Assembly: GCF_003019815.1 (NCBI RefSeq)
Contig: NZ_CP027773.1
Span: 4,490,501 to 4,554,500 of the forward strand
DNA: 64,000 bases
Source: Variovorax sp. PMC12
GTDB taxonomy: Bacteria > Pseudomonadota > Gammaproteobacteria > Burkholderiales > Burkholderiaceae_C
Reading direction: 5' to 3'
Position 1 is the stretch's first letter, and every line of letters begins with the position of its first letter. This document shows, in pieces, positions 24,717-32,588 of this stretch. A program made the position numbers and the translations under genes. Under the pieces are notes generated by a model that did not search any database, was not told the origin of the DNA, and saw only the letters and a list, made by a program, of their open reading frames with translations.

Positions 24717-25836
24717 CCGGCGCGCCGCCCGCAAGGCGCAGCAGCAGCGTGACCCATTGCTGGCGGCGGTCGATGGCGGCCTGCCTGCCTTCGACGCCGT
24801 CCGTGGTGTTGCCGGCATTCATGGCGAGCAGTTCGCCCGCCGCGGTTGCCACGGCCCGCGCGAACTTCGCCGCGTCGCCGCGCCACACCACCACCCGGTG
24901 CTCGAGCCCGAGCTGCGCGGCGCGCCCGGCGTTGATCGCCTGTTCGGGCTGGTCGGTCAGCAGCAGCAGGATCGGCTTGCGGTACACCGCCGCGATCGAC
25001 AGCGCCGCCATGCCCGGCGCGGAGACGATGAAGGCGCTGCGCGCTGCGGCCTCGATCCAGTGCTCGTCGCGCGCATGCCAGCGGGGACGCCGCGCATAGC
25101 CTTCGCCCACCAGGTGCGCCGGCAGGCCCGCGTCGGCCAGGCCCTGCTCCAGGCCTTCGGCCAGGGCCGGTTCCTCGAAGTGGGGGTTCAGGTAGACAGC
25201 GGCGGCGCGCGGCGCGGCCTCCTGTGCATGGGCCACCGCATCCACCACCGCGACCGGCGTCGGCAGCCGCCAGCCGCCGCGCCCGTCGTGGGCCGGCTCG
25301 CCGTGCGCGAAGTCATGCGCGATGCGCGCGAGGCTGCGGTCGATCTGCCACGCCACGATGCCGCCGAACAGCCGCGCCACGGCGCCCGGCATGCGGCCCT
25401 CGAAGTTGGTCTGCAGCGCATGCCGCAGGCTCGCGCCGTACACGTGCACGACCTTGCGGCGCCAGAACGGCAGCCAGCCCATCAGCAGCAGCGCGGGGTG
25501 GAAGGAGTCGTTCACCACCAGGTCCGCGTCGCGGAAGCGGCGGCTCAGCCGCAGCACGTCGCGCAGCATGCGCGTGGGGCGGAACATGTAGTGCGCCACG
25601 TTGCGGTCGGTCTCGCGGCGCAGCATGTTCTGCTCCTTGTCGAACTGCACCGCGTAGTGGCGCGAAAGCACGGGCGCGTCGATGCCGAAGCCGGCCAGGA
25701 AGCGCGCGCCTTCGTCCGAGGTGGTGAGCACCTGCACCCGCGCGCCGGCGTCGCGCAGCGCGTGCGTCAGCAGCTGCGCGCGCATCAGGTGGCCGCGCGC
25801 GTCCGCGGTCGCGAGGTAGAGGATGCGCGGCGGCAT
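24706..25836 (-). CDS. Putative glycosyltransferase, MurG/UGT-like fold
   Basis: A 376-residue protein beginning ILYLATADARGHLMRAQLL, the GT-B N-terminal pattern (Gly-His near a first helix). A C-terminal segment with FIVSAPGMAALSIAAVYRKPILLLLTDQPEQAINAGRAA carries the glycine, then Pro and E/Q-rich nucleotide-sugar site seen in MGT-type transferases. The sugar donor is unknown. Its start lies three bases after the stop of the ferritin-like gene, so it belongs to a four-gene minus-strand operon running 28699 to 24706. It overlaps the convergent gene by 11 bp. Confidence 0.78.
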   Translation of the reverse strand: MPPRILYLATADARGHLMRAQLLTHALRDAGARVQVLTTSDEGARFLAGFGIDAPVLSRHYAVQFDKEQNMLRRETDRNVAHYMFRPTRMLRDVLRLSRRFRDADLVVNDSFHPALLLMGWLPFWRRKVVHVYGASLRHALQTNFEGRMPGAVARLFGGIVAWQIDRSLARIAHDFAHGEPAHDGRGGWRLPTPVAVVDAVAHAQEAAPRAAAVYLNPHFEEPALAEGLEQGLADAGLPAHLVGEGYARRPRWHARDEHWIEAAARSAFIVSAPGMAALSIAAVYRKPILLLLTDQPEQAINAGRAAQLGLEHRVVVWRGDAAKFARAVATAAGELLAMNAGNTTDGVEGRQAAIDRRQQWVTLLLRLAGGAPASP

Positions 25837-25839
25837 CGC

Positions 25840-26616
25840 TCAGGCGTGATGCCGGTGCCGCAGCGGCCGCGTGGCGCCAGGGCGCAGCCGCAGGGCCACG
25901 CCCGCCAGCCACATCCCGGCCGCGCCGGTGATGCCGAAGCCGCGTTCGGTGTCTCGCACCTCGCGCATCAGCTGTGCGAGCCGGGCCTGCTCGTGCGGCG
26001 CCACGCAGCGCTGCAGCGTGTGGCTGCACAGGCGGATGTGGCGGTCTTCGTCGGCCAGCACGCGCGACAGCAGCGGATGCAGCGGATGCTGCTGGCCGAT
26101 CAGCGCGCAGTGGCGCTGCAATATGCGCGAGGCCATCTGCTCCGCGCTCAGGCCGATGGCATAGGCAGGCACCAGCCCGCCGTGCGCGAAGTGCGGCGCA
26201 TGCCGGCGGATCAGCTGCTGCCAGCGCGCCAGCTTGCGGCGGCTGAACCAGTCGGGCCGGGGTGCTTCCTCGGGCGAGGCGGCGGCCTGGGCGGTGCCGC
26301 CGCGCAGGTTGATGGCTTCCGCGAAAAGGCGCGCGTGCAACTGCTCGTCGGCCAGGTGCTGGTCGAGCTGGCGCGCGAGCCAGTCGGGCGGGTCGATGCG
26401 CAGCTCACGCTGCAGCGCCTGCTCGGACGATTCCTCGCCCACCAGGTAGAAGCGCAGCAGCAGCATCTCGCCCGCATTGCTCGCATGCAGCTGCCGCAGC
26501 GCGGCGCGCTTGACGTGGTGCACGATGCGCGCCTGCAGCGCGGGCCAGCCGCTAAGCCGCGGCGGGGCGAGGCAGTCGAAGCCGGCTGCCGCGTCTGGTG
26601 TCTGGTCAGCGGGCAT
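25840..26616 (-). CDS. Ferritin-like di-iron domain protein
   Basis: A 258-residue helical protein. It carries pairs expected of a di-iron four-helix bundle: a Glu in NAGEMLLLRFYLVGEES, E-x-x-H in ADEQLHARLF and E-x-x-H in ADEDRHIRLCSH. A C-terminal hydrophobic helix (FGITGAAGMWLAGVAL) may anchor it in the membrane. The oxidase or hydroxylase substrate is unknown. It overlaps the upstream exported protein gene by 11 bases and nearly touches the glycosyltransferase downstream, so it is embedded in a polysaccharide operon. This company is unusual and could mean modification of a glycan or its lipid carrier. Confidence 0.75.
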   Translation of the reverse strand: MPADQTPDAAAGFDCLAPPRLSGWPALQARIVHHVKRAALRQLHASNAGEMLLLRFYLVGEESSEQALQRELRIDPPDWLARQLDQHLADEQLHARLFAEAINLRGGTAQAAASPEEAPRPDWFSRRKLARWQQLIRRHAPHFAHGGLVPAYAIGLSAEQMASRILQRHCALIGQQHPLHPLLSRVLADEDRHIRLCSHTLQRCVAPHEQARLAQLMREVRDTERGFGITGAAGMWLAGVALRLRPGATRPLRHRHHA

Positions 26617-27619
26617 CGGCCTTGGCCTGCACGGGCTGCGGCTGTTGCTGCTGCTGCCAGCCCAGCACGAGCCCGATGAAGCTGTCCTGCAGGAACGCGC
26701 GCGCGGCCGCGTCGGCGCCCGCGAACTCGCGCTGCTGTCCGTCGTAGCGCACGAAGCCCTTGCCGCCGGCCGCGCCGAGCACCAGCTTCTCGTTCTTGCG
26801 GAAGCCGCGCTGCAGCAGCGGCTGCAACAGCGACTGCGACTCGAGCCCGTACAGGAACAGGTCGCGCTGCACCACCTGGCGCGGGATCTTGCCGCTGAGC
26901 GCCTGCAGCTCCAGCGTCCAGTTGCCTTGTCGCATCGCTTCGGCCAGTTCGCGGCCCTTGGCGGCCGGCGCGTGGAAGCGCGCGCGCGCCACCGACTTCG
27001 ACGCCTTGCCCAGCCCCAGGCCGATGGTGATGTCGGCGTCTCTTGCGCCATCGGTGCGGTTGTCGTCCACCTGCACCAGCACATTGGCCAGGCGCGCCGT
27101 GAGCGAGGGCCTGGCCAGCGCTTCGATGACCTGGTCGGCCGTGAGCACCACGCGGTCGGTGTTCGCCTCGTTCACCACGACCTGGTACGGGTCGATGCGG
27201 ATGTCGTTGAACTCCCCGCCGATAGGCGAGTGCGCGTGGCTGCTCACCGACCAGTCGGTGCCCGAGCGGCTCAGCAGCGCGTGGAAGGTCAGCGGCACGC
27301 GCTGGCCGCCGCGCGCCTGGCCCGAGCCCTGCAGCAGCACGTCGCCGACGATGGTCTTCTCGGCGTAGCTGCGGGTGTTGGTGAAGCGGATGGTGTGCGC
27401 GGCGCCGTCGAGCGCAGCGCGCGTTTCGGGGTCGTCGAGGGCGAGGCGGTTGCAGTCGTTGCCCGCGCCGGCCAGCGCCGCGAAGGGGCAGCCGGCATCG
27501 GACTTGAAGTTGAAGACGCCGCGGCCGGCGAAGTCGGCAGCGCTGGCCAGCGTGAAGGCGCCTGCGAGCGCGAGGCCGAGCGCGGCGCGGCGCGCCGGAA
27601 ACGAAGAGCGGATGTGCAT
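26606..27619 (-). CDS. Exported protein of unknown function in polysaccharide operon
   Basis: A 337-residue protein with a signal peptide (about 1-28, ending LASAADF). The mature part is mixed alpha/beta with two Cys residues near the N-terminus (GCPFAALAGAGNDC), likely a disulfide, a Lys/Arg-rich middle and a Gln-rich tail (GWQQQQQPQPVQ). I do not recognise the family. It is second in a four-gene operon: glycosyltransferase 2, this gene, ferritin-like protein, glycosyltransferase. It is expected in the periplasm. Confidence 0.7.
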   Translation of the reverse strand: MHIRSSFPARRAALGLALAGAFTLASAADFAGRGVFNFKSDAGCPFAALAGAGNDCNRLALDDPETRAALDGAAHTIRFTNTRSYAEKTIVGDVLLQGSGQARGGQRVPLTFHALLSRSGTDWSVSSHAHSPIGGEFNDIRIDPYQVVVNEANTDRVVLTADQVIEALARPSLTARLANVLVQVDDNRTDGARDADITIGLGLGKASKSVARARFHAPAAKGRELAEAMRQGNWTLELQALSGKIPRQVVQRDLFLYGLESQSLLQPLLQRGFRKNEKLVLGAAGGKGFVRYDGQQREFAGADAAARAFLQDSFIGLVLGWQQQQQPQPVQAKADAR

Positions 27620-27670
27620 GGTCTTTGTCGTTTGTTGTTCTTGTGTCGAGTGCCGCTCAGGGCAGGCGAT

Positions 27671-28699
27671 TCAGGGCCGGTGATAGGAGAGCGCCTGCGC
27701 GTCCGCGTTGGTGCGGCCCGTGGTGTGCCAGCCGATGCCGCGCGCGAACGCGCCCAGCATGTCGACGGCCGAGAAACCCAGGATCAGCGCCACGCCCGCG
27801 AGCCAGCGCAGGCCGCGCAGCGGCGGCAGGTCTTGATGGTTCAGCGCCTTCACGCTGAAGCCCAGCCGCGTGAACAGCACGCACAGCGGGCCGATGGGGC
27901 CGCTCTTGGCCAGCCACTGCCAGCGCGGCGACACGTAGCTGCGCAGCAGGTGCGGCGTGAGCGAGTAAGTGTCCTGCCCGCGCATCCAGCGCAGCTTGAG
28001 CGCCTCCAGGCGCGTGTCGGGCAGGCGGTGTTCGGTGTGGGCCGTGGCCGCGTAGCGAATGGGCACGCCCGCCGCCTTCAGCCGCATGCCCAGCACCTGG
28101 CAGTGCGCGCGGTACACGCCGTCGAGCGCCTGGTAGCTGTGCCGCTCGAACACCTCGCGGCGGAAGGCCACGTTGTTCGCGTAGAAGTTGCTCGTGGCGC
28201 CGGCATGGCCGGCGTTGGGGAAGTACATGAAGTCGATGGTCGTCAGCGCGGTGCCGACCACGTTGGCCGCGTAGCTGGTGCGCCCGGCCACCACGGCGGG
28301 CGCATCGGCGCCTTGCGTGAACGGCAGCAGCATCTGCAGCAGCCAGTCGTCGTCGGGCAGGCAGTCGGCATCGGCGAACACCACGTGCGTGCAGCGCTGC
28401 GCATCGGTGGCCGCGAAGCCGGCGTTCTTGGCGTCGTAGTACCCGGTGGCCGCGTCGATGCGCACGAAGTCGACCGGGCGGCCCGCGAGCGCGCTCACTG
28501 CATCGCAGGTGGCGGGGCTCAGCCCGTCGTGCGTGATGACCACCTGCGCGAGCGCCGTGAGCGGCAGCTTCTGTTTCGCGAGCAGTGCCACCAGGCGCTG
28601 CAGGCTGGCGCCGGCCCTAGCCTCGGCATCCGCTCCGCCGCGCAGGTTGTTGGTCTCCAGGACCAGCGCGCAACGCGCGGCAACTTGATCGGGCATCAT
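27671..28699 (-). CDS. Family 2 glycosyltransferase with C-terminal membrane helices
   Basis: A 342-residue GT-A glycosyltransferase. The opening CALVLETNNLRGG and LVALLAKQKL fit family GT2, and FADADCLPDDDW gives the acidic metal-binding motif. The acceptor-side region has NNVAFRREVFERHS. Two hydrophobic segments near the C-terminus (LCVLFTRLGFSV and WLAGVALILGFSAV) suggest membrane association. ATG 28699 is chosen because AGGA lies seven bases before it; ATG 28720 would add MSGQENS. It is divergent from UDP-glucose dehydrogenase, whose product UDP-glucuronate may be its donor, which is inference. Confidence 0.85.
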   Translation of the reverse strand: MMPDQVAARCALVLETNNLRGGADAEARAGASLQRLVALLAKQKLPLTALAQVVITHDGLSPATCDAVSALAGRPVDFVRIDAATGYYDAKNAGFAATDAQRCTHVVFADADCLPDDDWLLQMLLPFTQGADAPAVVAGRTSYAANVVGTALTTIDFMYFPNAGHAGATSNFYANNVAFRREVFERHSYQALDGVYRAHCQVLGMRLKAAGVPIRYAATAHTEHRLPDTRLEALKLRWMRGQDTYSLTPHLLRSYVSPRWQWLAKSGPIGPLCVLFTRLGFSVKALNHQDLPPLRGLRWLAGVALILGFSAVDMLGAFARGIGWHTTGRTNADAQALSYHRP

Positions 28700-28709
28700 C
28701 GAATTTTCC

Positions 28710-28719
28710 TGTCCGGACA
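28710..28719. promoter_or_regulatory. Palindrome TGTCCGGACA between GT2 and ugd
   Basis: A perfect ten-base palindrome lies between the divergent glycosyltransferase and ugd genes, 10 bases upstream of the GT2 start. It might be a regulator site or a leader hairpin. A sequence this short can occur by chance in GC-rich DNA. Confidence 0.3.
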
Positions 28720-28795
28720 TTGTTTTGAAGGCTTGCACCCTGCTTTTATCGCACAACCGCGCCAGCCACCAGTGCAGCGCGCCGCCGGGCCGGCC

Positions 28796-30136
28796 ATGAA
28801 GGTCGGCATCTTCGGCGCCGGCTACGTGGGCCTGAGCTTCGCGGCCTGCCTGGCCGAGGCCGGGCACGAGGTGCTCTGCACCGACGCCGACCTGCCGCGC
28901 ATCGAAGGCCTGCAGCGTGGCCTGATGCCCTTGCACGAACCGGACCTGGAGCCCCTGGTGGCCGAGGGCCTGGCCGCCGGCACGCTGCGCTTCACCGCCG
29001 ACGCGCAGGCCGCCTGCGGGCACGGCGACGTGCTCTTCATCGTGGTCAACACGCCGGCGGATGCGCAAGGGCGCGTCGACCTGCGGCAAGTGATGGCGGT
29101 GGCGGCGGGCATCGGGCGGCACCGCGAGCGCGAGGCGCTGGTGGTGTGCAAGTCGACCGCGCCGGTGGGCACGGCCGACCAGATCGAGGCCGTGCTGAGC
29201 GGCGAGCTTTCGCGGCGTGGCGCCTCGCTGCGCGTCGCGGTGGCCGCCAACCCCGAGTTCCTGCGCGAAGGCGCGGCGGTGCGCGACTGCCGCCGGCCCG
29301 ACCGCGTGGTGATCGGCACGCGGGACCCGTGGGCCATCGACCTGCTGGCCCGGCTCTACGCGCCGTTCGTGAGCGAACCCGAAAGGCCGCTGCTGGTGAT
29401 GGACCGCCGCTCGGCCGAGCTCACCAAGTACGCAGCCAACGCGATGCTCGCCACCCGCATCAGCTTCATGAACGAGATGGCGCGCGTGGCCGGGCACGCG
29501 GGCGCCGACATCGAGATGGTGCGGCGCGGCATTGGCGCCGACCACCGCATCGGGCCCGACTTCCTGCAGGCGGGCGCGGGCTACGGCGGCTCCTGCCTTG
29601 CCAAGGACGTGCGCGCGCTGACCCGCATGGCCGAGCGCGACGGCCATGCGTTGCGCATTCTCTCGGCGGTCGAGGCCGCGAACCACGAGCAGAAGGGCCG
29701 GTTGTTCGACCTGATGACCCACCACTTCGAAGGCCGCATCGCGGGCAAGACCGTCGCCGTGTGGGGCCTGGCCTTCAAGCCCGACACCGACGACATGCGC
29801 GACGCGCCCAGCCTGGTGCTGCTTGAGCGGCTGCTGGCGGCCGGCGCGCGCGTGCAGGTGCACGACCCGGCCGCGATGGCGAATGCGCGCGCCATCGTCG
29901 GCGAGCGCGACGGCCTGCTCTGGTGCGCCACCGCGCAAGAGGCGCTGCACGGCGCCGACGTGCTGGCGCTGGTGACCGAGTGGCCGGTGTTCCGCGAGGC
30001 CGGCCTTGCGCAGATCGCGCGAGAACTGCGCATGCCGGCGATCTTCGACGGCCGCAATGTCTATGACGCGGCGCAAGTGGAGGCCGCGGGCATCGCGTAC
30101 TACGGCATCGGGCGCGGGCGCGCGGTGCCGCGCTGA
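28796..30136 (+). CDS. ugd: UDP-glucose 6-dehydrogenase
   Basis: A 446-residue enzyme that oxidises UDP-glucose to UDP-glucuronate with two NAD. The N-terminal Rossmann motif is GIFGAGYVGLSFAACLAEAG, the central domain has LTKYAANAMLATRISFMNEMA, and the catalytic Cys267 is in GAGYGGSCLAKDV. The C-terminal domain has VAVWGLAFKPDTDDMRDAPS. Length and motifs match the UDP-Glc/GDP-Man dehydrogenase family. ATG 28796 opens with the classic MKVGIFG. It is divergent from the glycosyltransferase operon and most likely supplies glucuronate or an epimer for the surface polysaccharide encoded around it. Confidence 0.95.
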   Translation: MKVGIFGAGYVGLSFAACLAEAGHEVLCTDADLPRIEGLQRGLMPLHEPDLEPLVAEGLAAGTLRFTADAQAACGHGDVLFIVVNTPADAQGRVDLRQVMAVAAGIGRHREREALVVCKSTAPVGTADQIEAVLSGELSRRGASLRVAVAANPEFLREGAAVRDCRRPDRVVIGTRDPWAIDLLARLYAPFVSEPERPLLVMDRRSAELTKYAANAMLATRISFMNEMARVAGHAGADIEMVRRGIGADHRIGPDFLQAGAGYGGSCLAKDVRALTRMAERDGHALRILSAVEAANHEQKGRLFDLMTHHFEGRIAGKTVAVWGLAFKPDTDDMRDAPSLVLLERLLAAGARVQVHDPAAMANARAIVGERDGLLWCATAQEALHGADVLALVTEWPVFREAGLAQIARELRMPAIFDGRNVYDAAQVEAAGIAYYGIGRGRAVPR

Positions 30137-30149
30137 GGCGGTCGCCCGG

Positions 30150-31274
30150 TCAGTCCTGCGGCAGGAAGGCGTCGCCCGGCGTGAGCGGCGCATGCCGGTA
30201 GCTGGCCGGCGTGCGGCTCAGCTTCACCGGCGCGCCGATGCCGCGGTAGCCGCCGGGCATCTCGACCACCATCTCGCGGTGCAGCGTGTGCGGGTGCTGC
30301 AGCGCGGCGTCGACCGGCAGGACCGGCGCGGCGGGCACGCCGGCGGCCATGAGCTGCTCGACGAGTTGGCGGCCGTCGAAAGCGGCCATGGCCGCCTCGA
30401 GCCGCTGCTTGAGCTCGCCGCGGTTCACCGAGCGCGCACCGGCGGAGCGGTAGAGCGGATCTTCGGCAAGCCCGGGCAGGCCGATGCAGCGGCACAGGCT
30501 GGCGAACTGGCGGTCGTTGCCCACGGCGATGAACACGGGGTCGGTGCCGGTGGCGAGTGCGTCGTAGGGGTAGATGTTGGGATGCGCGTTGCCGGTGCGG
30601 CGCGGCGCGGTGCCGTCCATGAACCAGTTGGCCGCATGCGGATGCAGCAGCGACAGGCCGCTGTCGTACAGCGCCGCTTCCACGAACTGGCCGCGTCCGC
30701 TGCGGTTGCGTTCCTGCAGCGCGAGCAGCACGCCGATGACCGCGTTGAGGCCGGTCACCATGTCGACCACGGGCAGACCGACGCGCAGCGGGCCGCCATC
30801 GGCTTCGCCGTTGATGCTCATGATGCCGGTCATGGCCTGCACGGCGGCGTCGTAGCCGGGCAGCGCGCCGAGCGGACCATCGGCGCCGAAGCCGGAGACG
30901 CGGCACCACACGAGGCGCGGGAAGCGTTGCGACAGGGTCTCGTAGCCGATGCCCCAGCGTTCCATGGTGCCGGTCTTGAAGTTCTCGATGAGCACATCGG
31001 CCTCTGCGACCAGGGCGAGCAGCGATTCGCGGCCTTCTTCTGTCGAGAAGTCGAGGTGCTGCACGCGCTTGTTGCGGTTGAGGCCGTGGTAGTACGAGGC
31101 CACGCCTTCCTTGAACGGCGGGCCCCAGGTGCGGGTGTCGTCGCCTTGTGGCGGCTCGACCTTGAGCACATCGGCACCGTGGTCACCGAGGATCTGTCCG
31201 CAGTAGGGACCGCCGAGGATGCGGGAGATGTCCAGCACCCGGATGCCTGCGAGGGCGCCTTGGGGTTGTGTCAT
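30150..31274 (-). CDS. CaiB/BaiF-type CoA transferase
   Basis: A 374-residue family III CoA transferase. The N-terminus has RVLDISRILGGPYCGQILGDHGADVLKVE, then NRNKRVQHLDFS, then DVLIENFKTGTMERWGIGYE and FVEAALYDSGLSLL, where the catalytic Asp of this family sits. Such enzymes move CoA between carboxylic acids. The substrate is open; succinyl- or formyl-CoA transferases share this layout. It ends 14 bases from the convergent ugd. A Bug receptor and an acyl-CoA dehydrogenase lie upstream on the same strand, divided by a 298-bp repeat region, suggesting catabolism of an organic acid. Confidence 0.92.
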   Translation of the reverse strand: MTQPQGALAGIRVLDISRILGGPYCGQILGDHGADVLKVEPPQGDDTRTWGPPFKEGVASYYHGLNRNKRVQHLDFSTEEGRESLLALVAEADVLIENFKTGTMERWGIGYETLSQRFPRLVWCRVSGFGADGPLGALPGYDAAVQAMTGIMSINGEADGGPLRVGLPVVDMVTGLNAVIGVLLALQERNRSGRGQFVEAALYDSGLSLLHPHAANWFMDGTAPRRTGNAHPNIYPYDALATGTDPVFIAVGNDRQFASLCRCIGLPGLAEDPLYRSAGARSVNRGELKQRLEAAMAAFDGRQLVEQLMAAGVPAAPVLPVDAALQHPHTLHREMVVEMPGGYRGIGAPVKLSRTPASYRHAPLTPGDAFLPQD

Positions 31275-31311
31275 TTCTGTCTTTCGTTTGTTCTTTCTTT
31301 CTTTCGGGGCA

Positions 31312-31407
31312 CGCTCACGCCGACGGGGTACCTTGCTCCGCGAATGTCCCCCGGCCTTCGGCCTCCTCCTTTATTTCGCTGCGCAAGGCACCCCGCCGTC
31401 GTGAGCG
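31312..31407. repeat. Palindromic repeat, copy A-left
   Basis: A 96-bp palindromic element in the intergenic region 31275-31572. Outer arms are CGCTCACG (31312-31319) and CGTGAGCG (31400-31407); inside them lies a 68-bp unit (31326-31393) running from GGGTAC to GCACCC. The unit contains a small hairpin (GGCC around TTC or GAA). It is the reverse complement of the unit at 31466-31535. No transposase is present. Open frames through it are artefacts. Confidence 0.8.
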
Positions 31408-31451
31408 TTCAGAGCACTGGTTGATCGGCCCGCACGAGCGCGGCGTCCATC

Positions 31452-31549
31452 GTGCACAGGGCGTCGGGTGCTCCCCGCAGCGAAATAAAGGAGGAGGGGC
31501 GCAGCCCCGGGGGACATTCGCGGAGGGGAGTACCCGATGGCCTGTGCAC
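31452..31549. repeat. Palindromic repeat, copy A-right
   Basis: A 98-bp element, inverted relative to copy A-left. The outer arms are GTGCACAGG (31452-31460) and CCTGTGCAC (31541-31549), with GTCGGGT and ACCCGAT next inward. The 70-bp unit 31466-31535 contains AGCGAAATAAAGGAGGAGG and a hairpin of GGGGC and GCCCC. A second copy at 55243-55338 has changed pairs on both sides of the stem. Confidence 0.8.
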
Positions 31550-31572
31550 ACGCCACGAACGAAGCGGCTGAA

Positions 31573-32550
31573 TCAGTCCAGCTGCGCCCCGGACTTCTGA
31601 ACCACGTCCTTCCACTTGACCGACTCCGCGGCGATGAACTGCCCCAGCTTCTGTGGCGATGTGTCGGCCGATGCTTCCAGGCCTTGGGCAGAGAACATCT
31701 GCTTCACCTTGGGTGAGTTGAGCACCTCGGCAAACGCATGATTCAGCTTGGCCACGCGGTCCGCCGGCGTGCCGGCCGGCGCGACGATGCCGAAGAACAC
31801 GCTCACGTCATAACCCTTGTAGCCCTGCTCCGCGATCGTCGGCACGTCGGGCAGCGCCTGCGAGCGCGCCGACGTGGCAACGCCCAGCGCGCGCAGCTTG
31901 CCCGCCTTCACATAAGGCAGCGCGGTGAGGATGTCGGTGAACGTCATGCTCACCTGGTTGCCCAGCAAATCATTGAGCGCCGGCCCCGTGCCTTTGTACG
32001 GAATGTGCTGCAGGTCCGTGCCCGCCACCGAGTTGAAGAGCACGCCCGCCAGGTGCGACGACGCACCGTTGCCCGAAGACGCATAGCTCAGCTTGCCGGG
32101 GTTGGCCTTGGCGTAGGCCACGAGCTCCGGCACGGTCTTCACCGGCAGGGCGGGGTTCACCACCAGGATGTTGGGCAGGTAGCCGACCTGGATCACCGGC
32201 GCGAAGCTCTTCACCGGGTCGTAGTTGATCTTGCGGTACAGGCTCTTGTTGATGGCCAGCGGGCCCGAGGTGCCGAACATCAGCGTGTGGCCGTCGGCCT
32301 CGGCGCGCGCCACGTATTCGGCGCCGATGTTGCCGCCCGCGCCCGCGCGGTTCTCCACGATCATCGGCTGGCCGAGGCGGTCCTTCATCTCGGCGGCGAG
32401 CGTGCGCGCCATCGCGTCGGTCGGGCCGCCGGGCGGGAAGGGCACGACCAGCGTCAAGGGCTTGGCGGGAAAGGCGTCGGCCGCATGCGCGGCGGGCACG
32501 GCGGCCACGAGCGTGGCGCATGCGGTCAGCAGGAAGATGAAGCGTTTCAA
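31573..32550 (-). CDS. Bug-family periplasmic receptor (TctC-like), TTG start
   Basis: A 325-residue Bug receptor. Motifs are LVVPFPPGGPTDAMART, IVENRAGAGGNIGAEYV, ISYASS-like KLSYASSGNGASS and LQHIPYKGTGPALNDLLG. TTG 32550 is the start: it follows GGAGA with seven bases spacing and is needed for the signal peptide (KRFIFLLTACATLVAAVPAAHA). No ATG could replace it. The TctA/TctB partners are absent. It lies between a CoA transferase and an acyl-CoA dehydrogenase on the same strand, which suggests it feeds a related acid into that pathway. Confidence 0.9.
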   Translation of the reverse strand: MKRFIFLLTACATLVAAVPAAHAADAFPAKPLTLVVPFPPGGPTDAMARTLAAEMKDRLGQPMIVENRAGAGGNIGAEYVARAEADGHTLMFGTSGPLAINKSLYRKINYDPVKSFAPVIQVGYLPNILVVNPALPVKTVPELVAYAKANPGKLSYASSGNGASSHLAGVLFNSVAGTDLQHIPYKGTGPALNDLLGNQVSMTFTDILTALPYVKAGKLRALGVATSARSQALPDVPTIAEQGYKGYDVSVFFGIVAPAGTPADRVAKLNHAFAEVLNSPKVKQMFSAQGLEASADTSPQKLGQFIAAESVKWKDVVQKSGAQLD

Positions 32551-32588
32551 AGGGATGTCTCCGTTTTTGTGTGTTGGGGAAAGCAGGT

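Noticed and set aside
31219..31615. Several short frames through the palindromic repeat
   Set aside because: They read through inverted repeats on both strands and translate the same palindrome; no ribosome sites; the same false peptides appear at the copy near 55.2 kb.
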